Source: an uncultured Blautia sp. (GTDB taxonomy: Bacteria > Bacillota > Clostridia > Lachnospirales > Lachnospiraceae). Taken from it: a stretch of DNA of 64,000 bases. The first letter of the stretch is position 1. Every line of letters begins with the position of its first letter. The notes under the pieces are model-generated. The model was given only the letters and a program-made list of their open reading frames with translations, had not been told where the DNA came from and did no database searches. The stretch covers positions 50,572-114,571 of the forward strand of contig USDN01000002.1 of assembly GCA_900553515.1 (NCBI GenBank), written 5' to 3'. The translations under genes were made by a program, and so were the position numbers. This document shows, piece after piece, positions 18,042 through 27,486 of the stretch.

Positions 18042-20468
18042 TTACAGAGAAATCTTCCTCATCTCTCCATCATATACAAATCGTTTCTCCGCCTTATCCC
18101 CTTCCAGGATCACGCGGCATTCACGTCCTTTCAGCCCCTGTACAAAGGTATGCTCCGCAGCCCCGATGGTCAGGCAGCGTTCATCATCCTTCCAGCGAAG
18201 CAGAATCTGATTATACCTGCCCTGCTCGTAAGCGTATCCGTCTCCGTCATCCTCATACAGAACAAAACTTCCGTCTGCCCCCGGATAAATATGGATCTCA
18301 AAGGGTGTATTCACCACTTCATCTGCATAGCGCATTCTCTGCTCCATAGGAATGATCGCCCCGGCCTTCACAAATACCGGAATACGATCAAGAACTGCAT
18401 CTGCTTCAATCTCTGTGCCGCCCTCATATACCTTCAGAGTGTGGAAATCATACCATTTTGTTCCTGCCGGAAGGTAACAGTTCCAAATTTTCTCACGGTC
18501 AATGGTGCGGTTTTCCTTCTCATAATACATGGGTTCTGTTACCGGACATACCAGGATACTGTCGCCAAACATATACTCCTCACCCATAGCTGCCGCACGT
18601 TTATCTTCAGCAAAGTCAAAGAGAAGGCTTCTCATCATCGTGTAGTCATCTTTCCAGACCCTTGCTGCATTGGAGTAAATATAAGGCATCAGCTTATATC
18701 TCAGCTTAATATTTTTTACGAGAGCGTCATAAAAAAGTTCACCAGACTTACCAAAATTCCATACCTCTCTCGGTGTGTCTGTACCATGTGAACGGAACAC
18801 AGGAAGGAAAACACCCTGCTCAAGCCAGCGTACATACAGCTCTCTGTAACCGTAATCGTCCACTCCTTCCTCGTAATCTCCTCTCCAGAACCACTTGGGT
18901 GTAGGATCCTCATTACAGGAGCATCCCCTGTGCTGCCAGTTCTCATTTACCGTAAAGAAACCTCCAATATCAAGAGTCCAGTAAGGCATACCGCTCATGC
19001 ACATGTTCAGCCCTTCATGGATCTGTTTTTTCATTGTATCCCAGGATGCAAAAATATCTCCTGACCAGAGTACGGTTCCAAATTTCTGGCTGGATGCATA
19101 GCCGGAACGGGTCAGATTCAGCACACGTTTGTCCGGGTTGGCTTTTCTCTGATTCTCATAAATACCCTGAGCATGAGCCGCTGCATAAAGATTCGCGCGC
19201 TCTGCTCCCAGAAACTTACAGTGTTCCTGACCTACCAGCTGAAATCGCTCCCATGGCTCTCTCTTGAATTCGCCGTTCCAGTCCGGTCCTGAAAAAGGCT
19301 CTGTGGAATCACACCACCAGGAGTCAAAGCCGCCGGAAAACAGCTCTCTCTCCGCCTGCTTCCAGTAAATTTCCCTTGCTTCCTCAGAAAAGGCATTGTA
19401 TGTGGCATAATCATAAAAAAGGTGTCCCGCCGCCTTCATTTCTTCGTAATCCTCTGTGCCGGAATTCATATTCGGCCATACAGAGACCATAGAATGTACA
19501 TGCATATCATGAAGCTTCTGATTCATCTCCGTCAGATTTGGATAGCGTTCTCTGTCCACACGCTTGTTGCCCCATTTACCCGGTTCCCAGGTGTTCCAGT
19601 CCTGAACCACACAATCCAGAGGAATATCAAGATCACGGTATTTCTTTGCAACAGCAACTACTTCGTCCTGGTTTTTGTAAGCTTCTTTTGACTGCACATA
19701 GCCAAACGCCCACTTTGGCAGCATAACGCACCGTCCGGTAAGCAGACGAAAGCCCTTAATAATCTCATCCAGATTCTCACCCTTGATAAAGTAATAATCC
19801 AGCTGCTCGATCATATCCAGATACAGCCAGGAGCCTCTGCAGTCGTCATTGAAAGTCATCAAAGAACCGCAGTCCACCAGAATTCCGTATCCCCTGTCTG
19901 ACACCAGAAACGGAATCGGAATACGCATATTATGCTGATAAAGATACTGAACGTTTCCCCGATAATTATAAATACCCTCCTCGCCCTGTCCAAGACCATG
20001 GATCTGCTCGTCCGGCTCCCAGCAGAAATTCAGTTTTCCATGGTAAGCCATATGGTCTTCTACAGCTTTCAGATTCTGTACAAAATTTCTCTCGCCGTCT
20101 ACTGTCTGTACTCTTTCGATAACAGGCTCCTCACCGCCTGTAGAGTACACCATAAGAGGAGCTTCTGTCAGTTCCTTAGCCCCCTCTTTTAAAAGCACAT
20201 GTCCGTCAGCAGCATCCTTCCACACAAATCCGCCATTTTTCCTGTCCGCTTCCAGAAGAATCTTCCCGGTCTGAAAAACCGTCTTTTCTCCAGACTCACA
20301 GACTGTAAAAACACTTTCCGGGATCGCCTCAATGCCGATAGGGGATTTTTCTTCCCAGTTTTCTCTTTTTGTGTAAGAGCATCTGACAATGTTGTCACGA
20401 ACTGCCTGTACTCTGCAGTTTCCGCCTTTTAATTGAAATTCCCATTCATTTTTCTGCATAATTCCCAT
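18042..20468 (-). CDS. GH31 family alpha-glycosidase
   Basis: 808 residues, with no signal peptide, so cytoplasmic. GH31 layout: N-terminal beta-sandwich (to about 240), catalytic barrel (about 250-590), C-terminal beta domains. The nucleophile is Asp387 in FDSWWCDSTEPF and the acid/base Asp471 in LWSGDIFASWD; DCVVQDWNTW is the conserved early barrel strand. GH31 members act on alpha-glucosides, alpha-xylosides or alpha-galactosides, and the sequence alone does not decide; WWxDSTEP is common in alpha-xylosidase and transglucosidase-like groups. AAAGGAG lies 7 nt before ATG. It follows two CUT1 permease genes by 41 bp and probably cleaves the imported oligosaccharide. Confidence 0.9.
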   Translation of the reverse strand: MGIMQKNEWEFQLKGGNCRVQAVRDNIVRCSYTKRENWEEKSPIGIEAIPESVFTVCESGEKTVFQTGKILLEADRKNGGFVWKDAADGHVLLKEGAKELTEAPLMVYSTGGEEPVIERVQTVDGERNFVQNLKAVEDHMAYHGKLNFCWEPDEQIHGLGQGEEGIYNYRGNVQYLYQHNMRIPIPFLVSDRGYGILVDCGSLMTFNDDCRGSWLYLDMIEQLDYYFIKGENLDEIIKGFRLLTGRCVMLPKWAFGYVQSKEAYKNQDEVVAVAKKYRDLDIPLDCVVQDWNTWEPGKWGNKRVDRERYPNLTEMNQKLHDMHVHSMVSVWPNMNSGTEDYEEMKAAGHLFYDYATYNAFSEEAREIYWKQAERELFSGGFDSWWCDSTEPFSGPDWNGEFKREPWERFQLVGQEHCKFLGAERANLYAAAHAQGIYENQRKANPDKRVLNLTRSGYASSQKFGTVLWSGDIFASWDTMKKQIHEGLNMCMSGMPYWTLDIGGFFTVNENWQHRGCSCNEDPTPKWFWRGDYEEGVDDYGYRELYVRWLEQGVFLPVFRSHGTDTPREVWNFGKSGELFYDALVKNIKLRYKLMPYIYSNAARVWKDDYTMMRSLLFDFAEDKRAAAMGEEYMFGDSILVCPVTEPMYYEKENRTIDREKIWNCYLPAGTKWYDFHTLKVYEGGTEIEADAVLDRIPVFVKAGAIIPMEQRMRYADEVVNTPFEIHIYPGADGSFVLYEDDGDGYAYEQGRYNQILLRWKDDERCLTIGAAEHTFVQGLKGRECRVILEGDKAEKRFVYDGEMRKISL

Positions 20469-20509
20469 AATGCTTCTCCTTTGTTTTCAGATTAAGCAGA
20501 AAAAGGGCA

Positions 20510-21340
20510 TCAGCCCTTTACTGCTCCGGCGGTCTGGCCGCCTACGATGTGCTTCTGGCACACCAGATACATAATGATAACCGGCAGACAGGTCAGAAGG
20601 ATATCTGCGCAAATCAGGTTCCAGCTCTTGGAATACTGTCCGAAGAAGTTGTATACAGCCAGCGTCATTGGCCATTTTTCGGAAGAATTCAGGAAATACA
20701 GAGGCATTACAAATTCATTCCATGTATTCAGAAAACAGAGAACTGCTGCTGTCACCATACTTGATTTCATCATCGGCATAATAATATTGAAGAAAAGTCT
20801 CCACGGTCCACAGCCATCCAACACAGCCGCCTCATCCAGATCCACCGGAACCTTGGATACGAAACCGTAAAGAAGAAATACCGAAAACGGAAGCTGCAGA
20901 GCAACATAGAGGAGGATGATACCCAGTCTTGTATCGTTTAGCTGCGTTACCTGCATTACCTTCATCAGAGATACATAGTTAATGGGGATCACGATACCCA
21001 GAACCATGTACATATACAGTCTGTTGTCAGCCTTGCCGCGTCTTCTGGCCAGCACATAAGCCGCCATGGAAGCAAGAATCACTGTGATAACAGTTGCACA
21101 GCCTGCATAAAGAAGGCTGTTCAGGAAGCTGGTTCCCAGCTTTCCTTTTTCAATGACAACAGCAAAGTTACTGAATTCCCATACCTCCGGAAGCTTCAGA
21201 GACAGTGTAAGCGCCTCAGAATCCGGCTTGAACGCATTAATTACGATCAGAAGAAGAGGGATCAGCATAATCAGCGAAATAATCCATGCAAGGATATTTT
21301 TTAATACTGTCAGGACGGTTTTCTTGGTTTTCGCATTCAT
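20510..21340 (-). CDS. carbohydrate ABC transporter permease (MalG type, CUT1)
   Basis: 276 residues, six predicted membrane helices, with the cytoplasmic EAA loop EAAVLDGCGPWRLFFNIIMP (about 195-215) that docks to the ATPase. MalG-type CUT1 permeases import di- and oligosaccharides. Its ATG overlaps the stop of the upstream permease (TAATG), showing coupling. The GH31 gene follows. No ATPase gene is in this cluster. Confidence 0.92.
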   Translation of the reverse strand: MNAKTKKTVLTVLKNILAWIISLIMLIPLLLIVINAFKPDSEALTLSLKLPEVWEFSNFAVVIEKGKLGTSFLNSLLYAGCATVITVILASMAAYVLARRRGKADNRLYMYMVLGIVIPINYVSLMKVMQVTQLNDTRLGIILLYVALQLPFSVFLLYGFVSKVPVDLDEAAVLDGCGPWRLFFNIIMPMMKSSMVTAAVLCFLNTWNEFVMPLYFLNSSEKWPMTLAVYNFFGQYSKSWNLICADILLTCLPVIIMYLVCQKHIVGGQTAGAVKG

Positions 21341-22215
21341 TACTCGATCACCTCGTCTTTCGTCAGAATTTTAATCATAAAGTAACCTACAATCACCATA
21401 AAAATGAACATAACGGAACTGATCGTGGTACCTGCCGCGTACAATCCCTGGGAGAACTGTTTGAACACTGCTGTGTACATAACCTCTGTTCTGTGTCCCG
21501 GGCCTCCGTTTGTCAGGGCATATACCATATCGAACACCTTCAGTCCGTAAAGTACGTTCAGGACAATGGTTACAGCCAGTGTCTGCTTCAGCATCGGAAG
21601 GGTAATGTAGGTAAATTTCTTAAATCCGTTGGCTCCGTCAATACTTGCCGCCTCATAATAAACATTGGGGATCGCAAGAATACCAACGATCAGGATCGTC
21701 ATGATATATCCTGTTCCACGCCAGATATCAACTCCCATAACAGACCAGAATGCAATCTGCGGATCCGTAAGCCACCTCTGTGTCAGGCTCTCCAGGCCAA
21801 TCATACGCAGTCCTTCATTGAGAAGACCATTCTTCGGATTCAAAATAGAAGTAAATACAAGACCAATGATCAGGATAGAAAGAACAGACGGCATATACAT
21901 GACACCTCTGTGAAAATTCTTTGCCTTGATATTTCTGCTGAGGGCAAGGGCAAATAAAAGTCCCAGTCCTGTCTTGGCGGCAGTAGTCACTACTGTAAAT
22001 AAAAGCGTGTTCAGTATGTACTGCAGATAATCCTGATTTCCGCTGAATACATCCATAAAGTTTTTAAAACCGACAAAATTCAGCTCCCTTGAATATGCCG
22101 ACCAGTCTGTAAAAGAATAGCCGATTCCGATGATCCCTGGAATTACAGACAGCGCTGTGTAAATAAAAATCGCGCCTGCTGCAAAATACCATGGATAAAT
22201 CCTTGATTTTTTCAC
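21340..22215 (-). CDS. carbohydrate ABC transporter permease (MalF type, CUT1)
   Basis: 291 residues from the chosen start, six membrane helices, EAA loop YEAASIDGANGFKKFTYITL. An ATG lies at 22230, but it has no ribosome site of its own. The sequence right after it (GGAGGAG) is placed 6 nt before a GTG at 22215, so translation more likely begins at that GTG (VKKSRIYPW). It pairs with the MalG-type permease that overlaps its stop. It is transcribed divergently from the YesM-type kinase gene, which suggests regulation by that pair. Confidence 0.88.
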   Translation of the reverse strand: MKKSRIYPWYFAAGAIFIYTALSVIPGIIGIGYSFTDWSAYSRELNFVGFKNFMDVFSGNQDYLQYILNTLLFTVVTTAAKTGLGLLFALALSRNIKAKNFHRGVMYMPSVLSILIIGLVFTSILNPKNGLLNEGLRMIGLESLTQRWLTDPQIAFWSVMGVDIWRGTGYIMTILIVGILAIPNVYYEAASIDGANGFKKFTYITLPMLKQTLAVTIVLNVLYGLKVFDMVYALTNGGPGHRTEVMYTAVFKQFSQGLYAAGTTISSVMFIFMVIVGYFMIKILTKDEVIE

Positions 22216-22230
22216 GAAATTCTCCTCCAT

Positions 22231-22356
22231 TTCTCTTTGTTTTTCTTTATTTTAGGGTAAAACGCATAATTTTCCCATGCACTCATCTGTTTTATTTATG
22301 TATTTTTTTAACCAGATGTGATACAATGGCAAAAGATAAAATCGGAGGTGTACCTT
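22231..22356. promoter_or_regulatory. divergent promoter region of CUT1 permeases and kinase gene
   Basis: For the + strand kinase gene a -10 TACAAT lies at 22322-22327, with a poor -35 at 17 bp. For the permease operon on the minus strand TAAAAT is the best -10, again without a good -35. No clear repeated operator was found. Confidence 0.4.
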
Positions 22357-24174
22357 ATGTTTGCCAGACACGGAAAAAAGAGCATCCAGTCGATTCTGTT
22401 TTACCGCTTTTTGTCGGTAACAGCGGCTCTGCTGATCGTAATTTCAGCAATCGTCTACCTGATCCAGTACACAAAAATGTACAAAAACATGGAAAATGAT
22501 ATCATCCGCACAAGTTCCAGTATTGGTAACGCCATTGACCTGCAGGTCAGCCAGATGGATAATGTATGTCTCAATGTGATCAATTCCACTTCCGTTAAAG
22601 ATACCTTTGCCGACTGGATCTCCAATAAAAATGCTTCCGCCTATGAGCGCCGCCAGCAGCAGAACCAGTTGAGCAACTCCCTTATTTCCATACGGGGAAT
22701 CGATACTTCCATCCGTCAGGTGAATCTTTATTCTATGGAAGCAGAGGGATACGGTGTGGGCAATTATTATGGCAAACTGTCCTCAGACACATCTGATCTT
22801 TCCTGGTATGAGGGCGCTATAAAAAAAGACGGCTACCGTTTTTTTCAGGCAGACAGACATCCTCTTCGCTCCCGGCACTCCGGAACCGAAGCTGACCGGC
22901 TTTATTTTTCTCTTTATCGTATGTACTTTGACAATTACCATAACCCTGCAGGATTTGTAGAAGTAAGTAAATATTACGACAAACTTTTTGCCGAAGCTAT
23001 TTCTCCCACTACTGCATTCAGTCTTGATATCACCGTATATGATGATGACGGCAGACAAATTTACCCGAATCCTGCCTCCGGCGGTGAAAAACGATTTGAT
23101 TATTACACCGAACTTCCATCCCAAAAGCTTTCCTCAGGCAGCGCCCGTGTATACAACCATATAAAACATCAACAGGAATTTGTCACGATCTGCCCTTTAA
23201 AATACAGTGGTTTTACTGTGGCAGCCGCCATTAATAACACAAACTTTTATAGCCCTATACTTGTCAGTCTTATGTGGATTCCCCTTCTGGCTCTGAGCCT
23301 GTTTGTAGTATGCTATTTTGTAGCAGGATTTTTAAGCCGCAGGCTTGCCCAGCCGCTGACAGAAATGCATCAGTTCCTGTCGCAGTCTGATTCCGCCGGA
23401 AAGTTCCGTCAGATCGATCTGAAGGATTCCGGCGTAATAGAAATCGACCGTCTGCGCGACTCCCTGAACAGTTCCATCCGCGCCCAGGAGGCTGCAACAG
23501 AATCCCTTCTTGTTATGAAGGAATCAGAGATACAGGCCCATATGCTTGCCCTTCAGGCACAAATGAACCCTCATTTTCTCTACAACTCCCTGAATACCAT
23601 CGGCGCTATGGCTGAGGAAGGAATGACAGAGGAAGTCACCTCTATGTGCCAGGATATCACCTCCATTCTCCGCTACATATCCTCTGATAAGGAATCTGTT
23701 TCCACGGTGGAGGAAGAGCTGGAGCACTGTTCTCTTTATTTAAACTGTATGAAAATGCGTTTTAAAGATAAATTTACATATGAATTTGACATTGACGACA
23801 ATCTGTTGGAAATGAAGATTCCCAAGCTGTGCATTCAGCTTCTTATTGAAAATTCAGTAAAATTTGTGTCAAAAACAGCTCCGCCCTGGCATATCCGCAT
23901 TGAGGGCTACATTGATGCCGGACAGTGGCTGATCTCTGTAAAAGACAACGGTCCCGGCTTTGACCCGGAGGTAGACAGACATCTCCGTTCTCAGATGGAT
24001 GAGATCCTGAAATACAGCCGGCTTCCCAGCCTGGAACTGGACGGCATGGGAATTCTCAATATCTTTATTCGCTTTTATCTTCTGTTCGGGCACTCCTTTT
24101 TATTCCAGTTTGGAAATCTGCCTGAAGGAGGTGCTTTTGTAATTGTAGGAGGACGTTTTCATGAAAAAGATTAA
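22357..24174 (+). CDS. sensor histidine kinase, YesM-like
   Basis: 605 residues from the chosen ATG, which has GGAGGTG 6 nt upstream; the frame also has an ATG at 22318 without such a site. Two membrane helices (about 18-38 and 300-326) flank a large extracellular sensor region resembling a double Cache domain. HAMP, His_kinase (His406 in QAQMNPHFLYNSLN) and HATPase_c (VKDNGPGFD) domains follow. It probably senses extracellular sugar and phosphorylates the regulator whose gene overlaps its 3' end by 14 bp. Its divergent position next to the CUT1 permease/GH31 genes suggests that it controls them and the binding protein. Confidence 0.9.
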   Translation: MFARHGKKSIQSILFYRFLSVTAALLIVISAIVYLIQYTKMYKNMENDIIRTSSSIGNAIDLQVSQMDNVCLNVINSTSVKDTFADWISNKNASAYERRQQQNQLSNSLISIRGIDTSIRQVNLYSMEAEGYGVGNYYGKLSSDTSDLSWYEGAIKKDGYRFFQADRHPLRSRHSGTEADRLYFSLYRMYFDNYHNPAGFVEVSKYYDKLFAEAISPTTAFSLDITVYDDDGRQIYPNPASGGEKRFDYYTELPSQKLSSGSARVYNHIKHQQEFVTICPLKYSGFTVAAAINNTNFYSPILVSLMWIPLLALSLFVVCYFVAGFLSRRLAQPLTEMHQFLSQSDSAGKFRQIDLKDSGVIEIDRLRDSLNSSIRAQEAATESLLVMKESEIQAHMLALQAQMNPHFLYNSLNTIGAMAEEGMTEEVTSMCQDITSILRYISSDKESVSTVEEELEHCSLYLNCMKMRFKDKFTYEFDIDDNLLEMKIPKLCIQLLIENSVKFVSKTAPPWHIRIEGYIDAGQWLISVKDNGPGFDPEVDRHLRSQMDEILKYSRLPSLELDGMGILNIFIRFYLLFGHSFLFQFGNLPEGGAFVIVGGRFHEKD

Positions 24175-24925
24175 ACATTATAACATCATGCTGGTTGAAG
24201 ACGAAGAACTGCTCCGCCAGTCTCTTGCCAGACACATTGATGCTCTGGACAACGGCTACAAAGTAATCTGTCAGGCAATGGACGGACAGGAGGCTCTGGA
24301 TGCCCTGAAACAGGAAGATATCCATCTGATCATCACAGATATCCGTATGCCTGTCATGGATGGACTTACCCTTGCCCGCAATGTCCACCAGCAGTATCCT
24401 CATATTCTTACCATAATCCTCTCCGGCTATGCAGACTTCCAGTATGCCCAGGAGGCTCTGCGCCAGGGTGTTTTTGATTACCTCCTGAAACCGGTATCCC
24501 AGGAAAATCTGGAAAGCACGCTCGGAAAGGCAAGCCTTGCTCTCCAAAAATACTACGAGCTGGAAGAAGATACCTCCATGACCGGAAAGGATGCCCAGGA
24601 GATTGTAGACTATGTGGTTCTCTATATCCGTAATCATTATATGGATGATATCGACTTTTCTGACCTTTCTTCCCGCATGGGATTCAGTTCCGCTTATCTC
24701 ACAAAACTGTTTAACAGGCATGTGGGAAATACTCCGCTGAAATACCTTACAGATGTACGCATCCACGAAGCGAAACACCTTCTGTTAAATACCTCCCTTC
24801 CTATCCGGGAAGTCGGCGAGAAGGTTGGGTATCCGGATCAGTTCCATTTCAGCAAAACCTTCCGTAAACTTACCGGAATAAATCCCACCGCATACCGTCA
24901 GAAACTGCTGGAGGATGAAAAGTAA
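24161..24925 (+). CDS. response regulator with AraC-type DNA-binding domain, YesN-like (short form)
   Basis: 254 residues. A receiver domain with Asp60 in LIITDIRMPVMDG and the LKP lysine at about 110 is joined almost directly to an AraC double HTH (about 150-250; SAYLTKLFNRHVGNTP and REVGEKVGYPDQFHFSKTF). It lacks the long middle region of the regulator at 12682-14316. It overlaps the kinase gene, giving a coupled two-component pair. A long bidirectional hairpin follows. Confidence 0.92.
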   Translation: MKKIKHYNIMLVEDEELLRQSLARHIDALDNGYKVICQAMDGQEALDALKQEDIHLIITDIRMPVMDGLTLARNVHQQYPHILTIILSGYADFQYAQEALRQGVFDYLLKPVSQENLESTLGKASLALQKYYELEEDTSMTGKDAQEIVDYVVLYIRNHYMDDIDFSDLSSRMGFSSAYLTKLFNRHVGNTPLKYLTDVRIHEAKHLLLNTSLPIREVGEKVGYPDQFHFSKTFRKLTGINPTAYRQKLLEDEK

Positions 24926-24976
24926 AATAGCAGAAAAGGCACTGCCACTGCGGCAATGCCTTTTCTGTTATTTTAC
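24921..24976. terminator. bidirectional terminator between regulator and binding-protein genes
   Basis: Nearly symmetric arms (AGTAAAATAGCAGAAAAGGCA and complement) with a CTGCCACTGCGGCA top give a stem of over 20 bp flanked by A and T tracts, placed between convergent genes. Confidence 0.9.
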
Positions 24977-24986
24977 TTTTTATTTC

Positions 24987-26285
24987 TTATTTCCAGGCTT
25001 CGTCACCAACTGCCTCTGCCTGTGTTGCACGTCTTTCGTCGATTGCATTCAGAACATCCTCAGAAGTCATGTCGCCAATGAACATGGATACGATATCCTG
25101 GGTCAGCTCTGTCCACTGCGGGTTCAGATATTTAATAGTATCCTGGAATACTGTTCCCTGTTTCTCAGCAGATGCAATAAACTCTTTTGTCTCATCACTG
25201 TAGGAAGGTGTCTGGCCAACCTCAAACGGAAGGTTCTCAATCTTATCGCAGTTGTCGATCATGTACTGTACGCTGTCGGCAGAAGCAATGTACTCAAGGT
25301 ACTGTTTTGCTTCTTCCTGATGTTCAGAACCGGAATATACGAATCTGGATGGTCCAACCGGATGTACGTTCAGGACATCGTTATCAAGAAGCGGAATCTT
25401 GAACATGCCGAAATCTTCTGCTGTATAAGCTCCCTCAGAAGCTTCTGCGATTGCCGGAATCTGACCTGGTTTTTCAAGAGCCATTGCATACTCGCCTGTT
25501 CCAAGATACATAAGAAGGTCTGTGTACTCATCAGACAGATAGTTGTCACCGAAGTAACCCTTCTGTGCCATATCATTCAGCTGGTCAAGAGATTCTTTCA
25601 GCTCAGGAACATCTGCAAACTTAATCTTATTGTTATTCAGATCGTCTACAATGTTTGGAACAAGATCCTCATATTTTCCGCCGATCTCAGTAAACCACAT
25701 AGTCTGATGCCAGCCGTCTGCACATGGCTCGTAAATAGGAGTCACATCATTGTCAAGAAGTGTCTGACATACTTCCTCAAACTCTGCGAATGTAGTCGGA
25801 ACCTCCAGTTTATTTTCTTCAAAGATCTTTTTGTTATAAATCACATAATAATCTGTGGAAACATCAAAGTATGTCATTCCGTAAACTTTATCTCCTACAG
25901 AAGTCTGCTCTTTCGCAAACTCATCATAGGTTTCTACCCATGGCTGATCAGAAAGATCTACTGCATTTTCTTCTACATTATACTGGGAGACAATATCAAA
26001 TGCTCCTGCCTGTCCGCCGAAGATATCCGGACCCTCGCCGCTGTTCAGCTTTGTCATCAGCATATTGTAATACTGGTCAGCCGGAACGATCTGATAATCA
26101 ACCTTGATTCCTGTCTCTTCCTCAAATTTTTTTCCAAGTTCCATCTCAGCATCATATACCCAGTCCTGACTCGCCATTACGGTAATTGTTGTATCGCCTT
26201 CTGCATGAACAGTTTCCGCATATACCGTAACAGATCCTACTGTCATTGCACCACACAGCAGTGCAGCCACTAATTTTTTCTTCAT
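24987..26285 (-). CDS. extracellular solute-binding protein, CUT1 family
   Basis: 432 residues from the chosen ATG (ribosome site GGAGGG, 8 nt), a family-1 binding protein (MalE-like): KFEEETGIKVDYQIVPADQY and LNSGEGPDIFGG are typical. The signal peptide reads MKKKLVAALLCGAMTVGSV. Its only cysteine is followed by G but preceded by ALL, a poor lipobox, so processing at an AxA site near residue 30 is as likely. It probably captures the oligosaccharide for the CUT1 permeases at 20510-22215, which have no binding-protein gene of their own. It is separated from them by the two-component pair. Confidence 0.88.
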   Translation of the reverse strand: MKKKLVAALLCGAMTVGSVTVYAETVHAEGDTTITVMASQDWVYDAEMELGKKFEEETGIKVDYQIVPADQYYNMLMTKLNSGEGPDIFGGQAGAFDIVSQYNVEENAVDLSDQPWVETYDEFAKEQTSVGDKVYGMTYFDVSTDYYVIYNKKIFEENKLEVPTTFAEFEEVCQTLLDNDVTPIYEPCADGWHQTMWFTEIGGKYEDLVPNIVDDLNNNKIKFADVPELKESLDQLNDMAQKGYFGDNYLSDEYTDLLMYLGTGEYAMALEKPGQIPAIAEASEGAYTAEDFGMFKIPLLDNDVLNVHPVGPSRFVYSGSEHQEEAKQYLEYIASADSVQYMIDNCDKIENLPFEVGQTPSYSDETKEFIASAEKQGTVFQDTIKYLNPQWTELTQDIVSMFIGDMTSEDVLNAIDERRATQAEAVGDEAWK

Positions 26286-26394
26286 CGTAAAAGCCCTCCT
26301 GTTTTTTGATGTTTTTATCATACCAGCACATTCACCAAAAGGACATGGAAATTGCGCGGTTCTTTTTGTCATTTTTTAACTTACAATACGGTGT

Positions 26395-27255
26395 TTACCT
26401 TTTCTCATTTCTGGGAGGCTTTCCTACATGCTTTTTATATAAACGATAAAAATTAGATATATTGTGAAATCCACATTCCATGGCAATTTCTGTAACGCTT
26501 TTATCTGTGTCTCTTAAAAGCTCTCTGGCATGACTGATGCGAATACGGGTCACATATTCACTGAAGCTGATTCCGGTTACCTTTCTGAAATAGGATGAAA
26601 AATAATTTGAACTCATATAAGCTGCTGCCGCCACCTCATCCAGAGTGATTTTTTCACTGTAGTGAGTATCTATATAAGCAATCGCCTGCTCCAGACGCTT
26701 CATGGCAGTCTTTTTTTCCTTCAGCATTTCTCCGGATTTACTTTCATCCTGATAGGTACGGATCAGCATTGTAAGGATACGGAGAATATTGGCCTTGATC
26801 ATCAGAGGATACCCTTCTTTCTGCTGCTGCCACTCTGCATAAATCTCCCGGATTCCTTTACGGATCTCATGACTTACCGGCTCTTCGCTTCCGATTCTGT
26901 TCTTAAAATTGCTTCCTCTTTCTACAAAGGGCTTCAGATATTCCGAATCAAAAACACTGAGCTTTTCTGCCACAAATTCCGGTGAAAAAATCATGACCAG
27001 AAGCCTCATATCTTCTCCCATCAGCTTCCAGCCATGAGCTTCCACATTATTAAAAATTATAATGTCTCCAGGTTTCATCATATATTCCTGGCCATTGACA
27101 AAATAATTGCCCTGACCTTTCTGTACATAAGTGATCTCAAAATAACTGTGCCAGTGAAAAGTATCCGGACGGCTGTTCTCATGATTCAGAATTACCTCTG
27201 ATATCTGAAAGGGAAAATCCTTATCCAGTGCAATATTATCTCTGACAAGCTTCAT
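26395..27255 (-). CDS. AraC-family transcriptional regulator with cupin domain
   Basis: 286 residues. An N-terminal cupin sugar-sensing domain (about 20-110; FHWHSYFEITYVQKGQGNYF, with the His pair typical of AraC) leads to a C-terminal double HTH (about 185-285; SSNYFSSYFRKVTGISF and TEIAMECGFHNISNFYRLYK). It lies 109 bp upstream of the binding-protein gene on the same strand and downstream of the methyltransferase operon, so it could control either. GGACATGATAAG precedes ATG. Confidence 0.9.
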   Translation of the reverse strand: MKLVRDNIALDKDFPFQISEVILNHENSRPDTFHWHSYFEITYVQKGQGNYFVNGQEYMMKPGDIIIFNNVEAHGWKLMGEDMRLLVMIFSPEFVAEKLSVFDSEYLKPFVERGSNFKNRIGSEEPVSHEIRKGIREIYAEWQQQKEGYPLMIKANILRILTMLIRTYQDESKSGEMLKEKKTAMKRLEQAIAYIDTHYSEKITLDEVAAAAYMSSNYFSSYFRKVTGISFSEYVTRIRISHARELLRDTDKSVTEIAMECGFHNISNFYRLYKKHVGKPPRNEKR

Positions 27256-27392
27256 CTTATCATGTCCTTTCTGCCTCTGTGTAAGGGCATAGTTTTTCAG
27301 ACATTATAGCAAATTCCATTCCTCTCTTCCATCCCAAACTGTGTTTTTGCCCCATAAATATACAGATAAAAGTTACCGTTTACAATAACGGC

Positions 27393-27439
27393 AAAACCGC
27401 AGCCCGGGTCGGTTCATAACACCCTTTGCTGCGGTTTTT
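27393..27439 (-). terminator. terminator after the methyltransferase operon
   Basis: AACCGCAGC (27395-27403) pairs with GCTGCGGTT (27428-27436); on the minus strand the stem is followed by TTGCCGTT, and on the plus strand by TTTCTC. It lies 48 bp after the methyltransferase stop. The rest of the gap to 27255 shows nothing further. Confidence 0.6.
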
Positions 27440-27486
27440 CTCATTGCAGAATATATTTTATATAGAATTTCAAAAGTGACCTTACG